This document shows, one piece after another, positions 6,312 through 13,287 of a stretch of 14,477 nt of DNA. The position numbers and the translations under genes were made by a program. Position 1 is the stretch's first letter; each line of letters begins with the position of its first letter. Source of the DNA: Phycisphaeraceae bacterium. Its GTDB lineage: Bacteria > Planctomycetota > Phycisphaerae > Phycisphaerales > Phycisphaeraceae. The stretch is from positions 1-14,477 of the forward strand of contig JADZET010000175.1 in NCBI GenBank assembly GCA_020850375.1, given 5' to 3'. Under the pieces are notes generated by a model. That model was not told the origin of the DNA and made no database searches. It saw nothing but the letters and a program-made list of their open reading frames with translations.

Positions 6312-7508
6312 ATGGCAGTCGAGCGTGGCGGAGCCGGCGCGGGCGAGGCGATCGTCGTCTGCGGGAAGCTGACGAAAATCTTCCGCGATTTCTGGATGCG
6401 CAACCGCGTCCGGGCCGTGGAGGACGTGGATCTGGAGGTCCGGCGCGGCGAGGTGCTCGGGCTGCTCGGGCCCAACGGGTCGGGCAAGAGCACGACGATC
6501 AAGATGATCCTGGGGCTGCTGCGGCCGACGTCGGGGCGGATCGCGGTGTTCGGCAAGCTGCCCGACGACGTGGCGATCAAGAGGCGGATCGGCTACCTGC
6601 CCGAGGAGTCGTACCTGTACCGGTTCCTCGACGCGCGCGAGACGCTGGACTACTACGGGCGGCTGTTCCACCTCGAGCGGCGGCAGCGGATGCGGCGCGT
6701 CGAGATGCTGCTGGAGATGGTGGGGCTCGAGGCGGCGCAGCGCCGGCCGGTCGGCGAGTACTCCAAGGGGATGCAGCGGCGCATCGGGCTGGCCCAGGCG
6801 CTGATCAACGACCCGGAGTTCCTGATCCTCGACGAGCCGACGACGGGGCTGGACCCGATCGGGACGCGGCAGATCAAGGATCTGATCCTGGAGCTGGGCC
6901 GGCGGGGCAAGACGGTGCTCTTGTGCAGCCACCTGCTGGCGGATGTCGAGGACGTGTGCGATCGGATCGCCATCATGTACGGGGGGAAGGTGCGGCTGGA
7001 GGGGACGGTCGACGAGCTGCTCGTGCGGCAGGACGTGATGACGATCCAGACGGGGCTGCTGGACGATCCGACGATCGAGCAGGTCGAGTCGGTGCTGACG
7101 CGTCACGGCCAATCCATTGAGCGCGTGGAGCGTCCGCGGCAGAAGCTCGAGTCGCTGTTCCTGGAGATCGTCCACCGGGCCCAGGCCGAGGGGGCGTCCA
7201 CCAGCGGGGCGCGGTCGGGCGGGAAGATCGCGGAATTCCTGACCACGGACGAGGGAGTGGATCAGGGACAGGCGTTGATCGATCGATTGGCGGGCGCCGC
7301 GGAAGAGGCTGCGCCCCAGGTCGATCAGACGGCGGCCGCCGAACCGCAGGCGCCGACGCCGACGAAGCAAGTCATCGAGTCGTTGGCGACGCCCAAGCCG
7401 GTCGGGCCGCCGCCGAAGGCGAAGACGCCCGCCAAGGACCAGGACGTGGACAAGAGCGTGATCGACCGGCTCCTGGACCCGGGCAGCGGCCCCCGGAAGG
7501 CCGAATAA
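6312..7508 (+). CDS. ABC transporter ATP-binding protein with C-terminal repeat-bearing tail (398 aa)
   Basis: This is the cytoplasmic ATPase that powers an ABC-2 type transporter, presumably with the permease that begins 3 nt downstream. All nucleotide-binding motifs are intact: Walker A GPNGSGKST (53-61), signature YSKGMQRRIGLAQAL (150-164), Walker B LILDEP (171-176), D-loop GLDP (179-182) and switch His in LLCSHLL (207). The Q-loop reads GYLPEES, with Glu where Gln is usual, as in many ABC-2 ATPases. The core ends near 290. A ~110-residue tail, rich in Ala, Pro, Gln and Lys, follows and holds four related short motifs (see findings). A GTG immediately before the ATG (6309) is an equally placed alternative start; a purine-rich AAGGCGG lies 7 nt before the ATG. 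The substrate cannot be deduced. Confidence 0.93.
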   Translation: MAVERGGAGAGEAIVVCGKLTKIFRDFWMRNRVRAVEDVDLEVRRGEVLGLLGPNGSGKSTTIKMILGLLRPTSGRIAVFGKLPDDVAIKRRIGYLPEESYLYRFLDARETLDYYGRLFHLERRQRMRRVEMLLEMVGLEAAQRRPVGEYSKGMQRRIGLAQALINDPEFLILDEPTTGLDPIGTRQIKDLILELGRRGKTVLLCSHLLADVEDVCDRIAIMYGGKVRLEGTVDELLVRQDVMTIQTGLLDDPTIEQVESVLTRHGQSIERVERPRQKLESLFLEIVHRAQAEGASTSGARSGGKIAEFLTTDEGVDQGQALIDRLAGAAEEAAPQVDQTAAAEPQAPTPTKQVIESLATPKPVGPPPKAKTPAKDQDVDKSVIDRLLDPGSGPRKAE

Positions 7509-7511
7509 GTC

Positions 7512-9314
7512 ATGGCGAGCAGCGGACGCAACTGGTGGTGGATCCTGGCGGGGATCGGCGGCACGACGCTGTTGATCGCGGCGGTGACGGCCGCGCAGGG
7601 TTTGGGCGTGGCGGCCGGCTGGGCCGTGGTGGCCGGCGGGTCGGTCGGGCTGTTGTGGGGGCTGTGGGGTCTTTGGCACTGGCGGACGCAGCCGACGGTG
7701 GCGCGGCTGGGGACGATGGTGGCGGCGACGACGGCGGCGGGGCTGCTGGGGTTGCTGCTGCTGCTGGCTGGGCGGAGCAATGGGGCGGTCGCGGTGGCGG
7801 GGGTGTGGTCGATGGCGGCGGCGATGGGGGGAGGCGTGTGGCTGCTGCGGCGACTGCTGGGAGGGCGGTCGGCGGTGCTGGCGGTGGCGCGGACGATGGT
7901 GGACGAGGCCATCCGCATGAAAGTGGCGCTGGTGTGCGTCGGGGCGCTGGCGCTGCTCGTGCCGGTGCTGCCGATGGCGTTGGACAAGCACGAGCTGTTG
8001 CGCTACCGGATCATGTTCACGCTCAGCTGGAGCCTGATGGGCGTGGGGGTGATCCTGGGGCTGATGACGATCTTCCTGTCCTGTGCGACGGTGGCGGGGG
8101 ACCTGCGGCATCGGCAGATCTACCTGACGTTGACGAAGCCGTTGGGGCGCTGGGGGTACCTGCTGGGCAAGTGGGTGGGGATCATGGCGCTCAACGCGCT
8201 CTTGATCGTCGTGACGGGGATCGGGGTGTACAGCTTCGTGATCCTGCTCGAGCGATCGGGCACGCAGCGGGACGACTACGACCAGCAATCGGTGCGGCGG
8301 GAGGTGCTCGTGGCCCGGGTGTCGGCGCAGGCCAAGCCGCCGCCGGGGGTGGACTTCGAGGAGGTGTATGAGCAGCGGCTCAAGCAGCTGCGCGAGGAGC
8401 ACCCCGAGGAATTTGCCGAGGTCAGCGAGCACGAGAGGCAGAACATGATCGCGGCCCTGCGGGCGCAGTGGCACACGATCGAGCCGCAGAACTCCGAGGC
8501 GTACTTCTTCGACGGACTCGGCGCGGCGAAGTCCAGCGGCCAGCCGATCCAGCTTCGATTGCACCCGCTGGCGACGCGCTCGTTCGCCGAGACGGTGGTG
8601 CAGGTCGCCCTGCGGATCAACGGGCGGGTGATGCCCACGGCCGTCTACCGGCTGGCGGACCGCAACGTCAGCCTGATCCCGATCCCCTCGGAGCTGGTCG
8701 ATGATCAGGGGCGGCTGCTGGTGGAGATCGCCAACGTCGACGACCCGGACCGGCCGCTGTCGGGCAGCATCACCTTCGCGCCGGGGGAGGGGATCCAGGC
8801 GCTCTACCGGGTCGGGGGCTTCGAGGCCAACCTCGGGCGGGCGCTGGCGGTGACGTGGATCAAGCTCGGTTTCCTCGCGGCGCTGGGGCTGGCGGCGGCG
8901 ACGGTCCTGGACTTCCCGGTGGCGTGCCTGCTGTGCCTGCTGGTCTACGTCGGGGCGTCGGCGAGTGGGTTCTTCGAGCAGTCGCTGGCGGACTTCGGCG
9001 TGCGGGCGAGGCTGGACGTCTCGGGCTGGCGGCAGTTCCTGGCGGTGCTGACGGCCTTCGTCAAGGGCATGCAGGAGGGGGACGTGTGGGAGTCGCTGAA
9101 GATCCCGATCCGGATGATCGGGCAGACGTTCATGGCCATGGTGCCGTCGCTGGGACGGTATGCCGTGGCGGCGCCGGTGTCGGACGGGCAGGCGGTGGGG
9201 TGGTCGGTGCTGGGGTCGGCGGCGCTGTGGGTCGGCGGGCTGTGGACGATCGGGTGCGGACTGGTCGGGTGGGTGCTTTTCAGGACACGCGAGCTGGCGA
9301 GGGTGATGGTGTAA
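7512..9314 (+). CDS. Large ABC-2 type transporter permease with inserted soluble domain (600 aa)
   Basis: This is the membrane partner of the preceding ATPase, its ATG lying 3 nt after that stop codon, which suggests translational coupling. Four hydrophobic segments (about 11-30, 33-55, 70-86, 92-113) precede an ABC-2 core with helices near 137-156, 170-193 and 222-246. The cytoplasmic motif GDLRHRQIYLTLTKPLGR (about 196-213) is related to that in the 346-residue permease at 374-1414. Between about 250 and 440 lies a soluble insert. It is first charged and helical (about 282-325, EEVYEQRLKQLREEHPEEF) and then strand-rich (about 345-425), and is probably extracytoplasmic. More membrane segments follow near 446-486 and 565-590. 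It is nearly twice the size of a simple ABC-2 permease. The substrate is unknown; export or envelope remodelling is the likely direction. Confidence 0.87.
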   Translation: MASSGRNWWWILAGIGGTTLLIAAVTAAQGLGVAAGWAVVAGGSVGLLWGLWGLWHWRTQPTVARLGTMVAATTAAGLLGLLLLLAGRSNGAVAVAGVWSMAAAMGGGVWLLRRLLGGRSAVLAVARTMVDEAIRMKVALVCVGALALLVPVLPMALDKHELLRYRIMFTLSWSLMGVGVILGLMTIFLSCATVAGDLRHRQIYLTLTKPLGRWGYLLGKWVGIMALNALLIVVTGIGVYSFVILLERSGTQRDDYDQQSVRREVLVARVSAQAKPPPGVDFEEVYEQRLKQLREEHPEEFAEVSEHERQNMIAALRAQWHTIEPQNSEAYFFDGLGAAKSSGQPIQLRLHPLATRSFAETVVQVALRINGRVMPTAVYRLADRNVSLIPIPSELVDDQGRLLVEIANVDDPDRPLSGSITFAPGEGIQALYRVGGFEANLGRALAVTWIKLGFLAALGLAAATVLDFPVACLLCLLVYVGASASGFFEQSLADFGVRARLDVSGWRQFLAVLTAFVKGMQEGDVWESLKIPIRMIGQTFMAMVPSLGRYAVAAPVSDGQAVGWSVLGSAALWVGGLWTIGCGLVGWVLFRTRELARVMV

Positions 9315-9336
9315 CCCCCGGGAGTGGGGACTCACG

Positions 9337-9362
9337 TTCTGCCCCATGATGGGGCGGGAGAA
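9337..9362 (+). other. Stem-loop just upstream of the TPR-like gene's ribosome binding site
   Basis: GCCCCA (9341-9346) and TGGGGC (9350-9355) form a 6-bp stem with a TGA loop. TTCT (9337-9340) and AGAA (9359-9362) can extend it across a GGG bulge. No T-run follows, so it is not a typical terminator. It ends 5 nt before the AAGGAG (9368-9373) and could influence translation or mRNA stability. Chance is possible in such GC-rich DNA. Confidence 0.3.
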
Positions 9363-9367
9363 TCGCG

Positions 9368-9373
9368 AAGGAG
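9368..9373 (+). promoter_or_regulatory. Ribosome binding site deciding the start of the TPR-like gene
   Basis: AAGGAG lies 4 nt before the ATG at 9378, where a hydrophobic signal-like sequence begins. An in-frame ATG at 9324 would put 18 unrelated residues before it, across the hairpin at 9337-9362, and is judged less likely. Confidence 0.6.
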
Positions 9374-9377
9374 CGTC

Positions 9378-11309
9378 ATGCGTTCGAGAGGGATCCAGCT
9401 TGCGGCCGTGGCGGCGCTCCTGCTGAGCCTGGGGTTGTCGATGGTCCTCGGCGGGGCGGCGCGGCTGAGCTACCAGTCGCACGGGTTAGGTCTGGGCGGG
9501 AAGATCACCAAGGACCTGCCGCCGGAGATGGCGGTGCTGACGGCGGGGCTGGGCAGCTTCCGGGGGCTGTTCGTCAACGTGTTGTGGTACCGGGCGACGA
9601 AGCTTCAGGAAGAGGGGCGCTTCTACGAGGCCGACACGTTGGCGCAGGCGCTCACGACGCTGCTGCCGAGTTCTCCCCAGGTGTGGCTGTTCCAGGCGTG
9701 GAACATGGCGTACAACATCTCGGTGGCCACCTACACGCCCCAGGAGCGGTGGGACTGGGTGAGCAAGGGGGTGAGCCTGCTGCGTGAGCGGGGCATCCGG
9801 GCCAACCCGACGTCGATCGTGCTCTACCGGGAGCTGGGGTGGATCTTCTTCCACAAGATCGGCGAGCGAGCGGACGACGCGCACTGGTACTACAAGCAGC
9901 AGCTCTGCTACGAGTGGGAGGAGCTGCTGGGCGAGCCGCCGGACGACCCGGCGGGCAGGACGCGATTGGAAGCGATCCAAGAGATCGCCGCGGCGCCGGC
10001 GACGCTGGCGGGGCTCGAGCAGGAGCAGCCGGTGGCACGCGAGCTGCTGAGGCGGGCGGACGAGCTGGGGTATGGACCGGACGAGTCGCTGGCGCGGGCG
10101 ATCGGGCGGGTGCGGATGCTGCGGTCGTCGGTCGACATCAAGCTGCTGGGGCTGGATCTTGCCCGGCTGAACTACGACGCGAAGCTGGCGGCGGTGCTGG
10201 ACGATCCGGCGGTGGCGGCGGGGGTCGAGCCGGTCTTGGCCCACCTGCGCCGGCGGGCGCTCGAGGACCACTACAACATGGACGCGTCGTTCATGGCCGA
10301 GCTGATGACGCCGCAGGACGAGGGCGGGTTCGGCTACGGGCCGCTGGACTGGCGGGCGCCCGGGGCGCACAGCCTGTTCTGGAGCGAGTTGGGCGCGCGG
10401 CGGGCGGGGAAGGTGCGGGCGCTGGACCAGTTCGACCTGTTCAACACCTGGCGGCAGGCGAGGTTCTCGCTCCAGCAGATCGCGCGGTTCGGGCGGGTCA
10501 GCTTCGACCCGGTGACGCGGAAGATCAGCCTGGCGCCGGACCCGCGGTTCTTTGAGCCGTACGAGCGGGCGTTCCTTCGGCACATGGAGCTGGTCAAGTC
10601 GATGCCCGGGCGCGAGGGCAACGCGGGGGTCCTGCAGAGCTTCGAGGAGGGGCACGAGAACCTGCTGCTCGAGGCGGCGCAGGCGAATTACCTGGCGGGC
10701 AACCGTCAGACGGCGGAGATGTTCTACGAGAAGGCCCGGCGGCTCTACGCGCAGACTCAGCGGAACAAGGACCTGCAGACCCGCCGGTATGACCTGTCGC
10801 TGGACGACTTCATCCTCGTCGAGCTGCGACGGGACCTGGGGAACAACAACTTCGGAGCGGCGTTGCAGTTCATCGACGGGCTGATGACGCAGGCGATCCT
10901 CGACGACCTGGCGTGGGGGAGGATCGACCTGTTCGAGCGGAAGCTCGAGTTCGCCCGCCGGCTGCACGACGACTACAACAAACGGCAGGTGCAGACGCCG
11001 ACGCAGGAGCGGGCGCGGATGAAGTTCCTGCCCTTCGATCAGCTCCTGACGGAGAAGTTCGTCGAGCTGATGACCACGGGGCAGGCGGACCTGCTGACGC
11101 GGGCGCGGGCGTGGAACCAGGCGCCCTTGTTCCTGCGGCAGCGGACGTACGCGCGGATCTACCCGGAGGTCGAGGCGCAGGTCCAGGCCGCCGGCGGGGA
11201 GGTGGTGCGGATGTTCCCGGCGCCGGAGGGGGTGGCTGAGGGCGTGCCGGCACCCACGCCGCCGTCGGGGGCGACGCCCGCGCCGGCCAACCTGCTTGAA
11301 CGCAAATAA
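9378..11309 (+). CDS. Membrane-anchored or secreted TPR-like protein of PVC type, function unknown (643 aa)
   Basis: The protein starts with an uncleaved-anchor or signal-like helix (about residues 6-28) and should be mostly outside the cytoplasm. The remainder is strongly helical and rich in Trp, Tyr, Leu and Ala. Residues about 57-115 (GSFRGLFVNVLWYRATKLQE, then GRFYEADTLAQALTTLLPSS, then QVWLFQAWNMAYNISV) read like degenerate tetratricopeptide units, and another TPR-like stretch is near 430-470 (LLLEAAQANYLAGNRQTAEM). I recall similar unnamed proteins in planctomycetes and verrucomicrobia next to ABC-2 transporter genes, but this is memory, not a search result. No catalytic motif is evident. 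It ends in a Pro/Ala-rich tail (about 608-643). It lies 63 nt downstream of the large permease, so it may be an accessory protein binding that permease's extracytoplasmic insert, which is inference. Confidence 0.8.
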   Translation: MRSRGIQLAAVAALLLSLGLSMVLGGAARLSYQSHGLGLGGKITKDLPPEMAVLTAGLGSFRGLFVNVLWYRATKLQEEGRFYEADTLAQALTTLLPSSPQVWLFQAWNMAYNISVATYTPQERWDWVSKGVSLLRERGIRANPTSIVLYRELGWIFFHKIGERADDAHWYYKQQLCYEWEELLGEPPDDPAGRTRLEAIQEIAAAPATLAGLEQEQPVARELLRRADELGYGPDESLARAIGRVRMLRSSVDIKLLGLDLARLNYDAKLAAVLDDPAVAAGVEPVLAHLRRRALEDHYNMDASFMAELMTPQDEGGFGYGPLDWRAPGAHSLFWSELGARRAGKVRALDQFDLFNTWRQARFSLQQIARFGRVSFDPVTRKISLAPDPRFFEPYERAFLRHMELVKSMPGREGNAGVLQSFEEGHENLLLEAAQANYLAGNRQTAEMFYEKARRLYAQTQRNKDLQTRRYDLSLDDFILVELRRDLGNNNFGAALQFIDGLMTQAILDDLAWGRIDLFERKLEFARRLHDDYNKRQVQTPTQERARMKFLPFDQLLTEKFVELMTTGQADLLTRARAWNQAPLFLRQRTYARIYPEVEAQVQAAGGEVVRMFPAPEGVAEGVPAPTPPSGATPAPANLLERK

Positions 11310-11361
11310 GCTGATCACGATGATGGGGGGCTGACCCGCTGCCGGCGTTTCTGGGCCGGAC

Positions 11362-11366
11362 AGGAG
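11362..11366 (+). promoter_or_regulatory. Ribosome binding site of the S9 peptidase gene
   Basis: AGGAG is placed 8 nt before the ATG at 11375. The upstream gap (11310-11374) contains a modest 5-bp hairpin (CCGGC 11342-11346, GCCGG 11355-11359) and no T-run, so there is no clear terminator separating this gene from the TPR-like gene. Confidence 0.6.
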
Positions 11367-11374
11367 ATTCGATC

Positions 11375-13261
11375 ATGACTGCCAAGTCTTCGACGGCCAC
11401 CGTGCCCCTGATCCCGCGCGCGATGCTCTTCGGCTACCCGCGGTACAGCCTGCCGCAGATCTCGCCGGACGGGAAGCGCGTGGCGTACCTGTCGGCGGAC
11501 GAACGCGGGGTGCTTCAGGTGTGGCTGCGCGGGGAGGAGGGCCAGAAGGATCGGGTGCTGACGCACGATCCCCGGCGAGGGATCCGGTCCTACACCTGGA
11601 CGTACCTGCCGGACCGGATGATCTACCTGCAGGACGCCGACGGGGACGAGAACTATCACCTGTTCCTGGTGGACGTGGCCAGCGGGCAGGTGCGCGACAT
11701 GACGCCCTACCCGGGCGTGCGAGCGGAATTGATCACGCTGCACCATGAGCACCCGGACGAGGCGTTGGTGGGAATGAACCTCAAGGACCGCCAGCGGATG
11801 GACGTCTATCGCATCAGCCTGGCGCGCGCGAGCGCGGAGCTGGACACGGTCAATCCCGGGAACGTGCAGAGCTGGACGGCCTGCGGGCTGAAGGTGCTGG
11901 CGGCGATGCTGGGGGCGGAGGACGGCGGGCAGGACCTGCTGCTGCGTGATGACACGGGCCAGCCGTGGCGCGTGGCCCGACACTGGGGGCCGGACGAACA
12001 GGCCAAGGCGCTGAGCTTTTCCAAGGACGGGCGGACGCTCTACCTCTTGGCCAACCATGACGCGGACACGATGCGCGTGCTGGCCCACGACACGCGGACG
12101 GGGCAGGAGACGGTGATCGCGCACGATCCCGAGTACGACATCGAATGGCTGGCGACGCACCCGAAGGAGAAAACGCCGCAGTTCGTGATGGTGCAGCGGG
12201 ACCTGTGGGGGTGGATCGTCATCGACCCGACCATCGAGGCGGACCTGAAGGTCTTGACGAAGCTCGACGAGGGGGAGGTGAGCCTGGCCAGCCGGGACCT
12301 GGCGGATCGGCACTGGATCGTGTGCATCAATCAGGACCGGCGGTTCCCGCACTACTACCGCTACGACCGGCAGACGAAGCAGGCGTCGCTGCTGTTCGTC
12401 GGCAACGAGGAGCTGGACAAGTGCGAGCTGTCGCGCAAGACGCCGATCCGCGTCACGGCCCGCGACGGGCTGACGCTGCACGGGTATCTGACGATGCCGG
12501 CGGGGTATCCGAAGGAGAACCTGCCCGTGGTGCTGTACGTGCACGGCGGGCCCTGGATGCGTGACGGGTGGGCGTTCTGGTCGACGATCCAGTGGCTGGC
12601 CAATCGGGGGTACGCGGTGCTGCAGGTGGATTACCGCGGGTCGACGGGGTACGGCAAGAAGCATCTGAACGCCGGCAACCGCCAGTGGGCGGCGAAGATG
12701 CACGACGACCTGATCGACACGGTGAATTGGGTGATCGAGAAGAAGATCGCTGACCCCAAGCGGATCGCGATCATGGGGGCGTCGTACGGCGGGTTCGCCA
12801 CGCTGACGGGGCTGACGTTCACGCCGGAGGTGTTCGCGTGCGGGGTGGACCTGGTGGGGCCGAGCAACATCGTGACGCTCTTGAACACGACGCCGGCGTG
12901 GTGGAAGCCGCTGCGGGCGATGCTGATCCATCGCATGGGCGACCCGGCGACGGAGCAGGAGTTCCTGCACTCGCGGTCTCCGCTGTTCAAGGCGGATCGG
13001 ATCACCAAGCCGCTGCTGATCGGGCAGGGGGCGAACGACCCGCGGGTCAAGCCGGCTGAGAGCGAGCAGATCGTGCAGGCCATGCGCAGGGCGAACCTGC
13101 CAGTGCAGTACGTGGTCTATACCGACGAGGGACACACGCTGGCGCGGCCGGAGAACCGGATGCACTTCCACGCGCTGGCGGAGGAGTTTTTGGCCAAGCA
13201 CCTCGGCGGCCGGTTCGAGCCGATGGACGAGATCCCGGGTCACAGCGGCGTGATTCAATAG
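11375..13261 (+). CDS. S9 family serine peptidase, acylaminoacyl-peptidase / prolyl oligopeptidase type (628 aa)
   Basis: This is a two-domain serine peptidase of the prolyl oligopeptidase clan, whose members cleave short peptides. An N-terminal beta-propeller region (to about residue 355), with repeats such as PQISPDGKRVAYLSADE and LSFSKDGRTLYLLANHDADT, screens substrates. The C-terminal alpha/beta-hydrolase (about 365-620) has the oxyanion-region VLYVHGGPW, the nucleophile in GASYGGFA (Ser470), Asp555 in GANDPRVKP and His587 in DEGHTLARPENR, so the catalytic triad is intact. No signal peptide is visible, so it is probably cytoplasmic. AGGAG (11362-11366) lies 8 nt before the ATG. It follows the TPR-like gene by 65 nt in the same direction and may be co-transcribed, but its sequence gives no functional link to the transporter. 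The gene ends 26 bp from the convergent glycoside hydrolase gene. Confidence 0.93.
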   Translation: MTAKSSTATVPLIPRAMLFGYPRYSLPQISPDGKRVAYLSADERGVLQVWLRGEEGQKDRVLTHDPRRGIRSYTWTYLPDRMIYLQDADGDENYHLFLVDVASGQVRDMTPYPGVRAELITLHHEHPDEALVGMNLKDRQRMDVYRISLARASAELDTVNPGNVQSWTACGLKVLAAMLGAEDGGQDLLLRDDTGQPWRVARHWGPDEQAKALSFSKDGRTLYLLANHDADTMRVLAHDTRTGQETVIAHDPEYDIEWLATHPKEKTPQFVMVQRDLWGWIVIDPTIEADLKVLTKLDEGEVSLASRDLADRHWIVCINQDRRFPHYYRYDRQTKQASLLFVGNEELDKCELSRKTPIRVTARDGLTLHGYLTMPAGYPKENLPVVLYVHGGPWMRDGWAFWSTIQWLANRGYAVLQVDYRGSTGYGKKHLNAGNRQWAAKMHDDLIDTVNWVIEKKIADPKRIAIMGASYGGFATLTGLTFTPEVFACGVDLVGPSNIVTLLNTTPAWWKPLRAMLIHRMGDPATEQEFLHSRSPLFKADRITKPLLIGQGANDPRVKPAESEQIVQAMRRANLPVQYVVYTDEGHTLARPENRMHFHALAEEFLAKHLGGRFEPMDEIPGHSGVIQ

Positions 13262-13287
13262 CGACGCTCTGCAAGAAAACAGGCGAT

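Noticed and set aside
9315..9329. CCCC/GGGG hairpin after the large permease as a terminator
   Set aside because: Only a 4-bp stem, no T-run, and the next gene is co-directional.
9324..9377. Upstream in-frame ATG for the TPR-like gene
   Set aside because: It would place hydrophilic residues ahead of the signal-like helix and ignore the AAGGAG at 9368-9373.
6222..9482. Very long minus-strand open frame (1086 codons) opposite the ABC genes
   Set aside because: Its translation is Arg/Pro/His/Gln-rich low complexity with no domain, as expected opposite GC-rich codons, and the plus strand carries clear ABC ATPase and permease sequences.
11315..13258. Long minus-strand open frame opposite the S9 peptidase
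   Set aside because: Shadow of a gene with an intact catalytic triad; composition is His/Arg/Val-rich with no recognisable fold. The same holds for the minus frames at 1315-3252 and 9486-11318.
1597..13261. Possible anti-phage defence island, because SPFH, ABC and peptidase genes occur together
   Set aside because: No nuclease, NTPase-sensor, toxin or mobile-element signature is present, composition is uniform, and the families fit an envelope housekeeping role.
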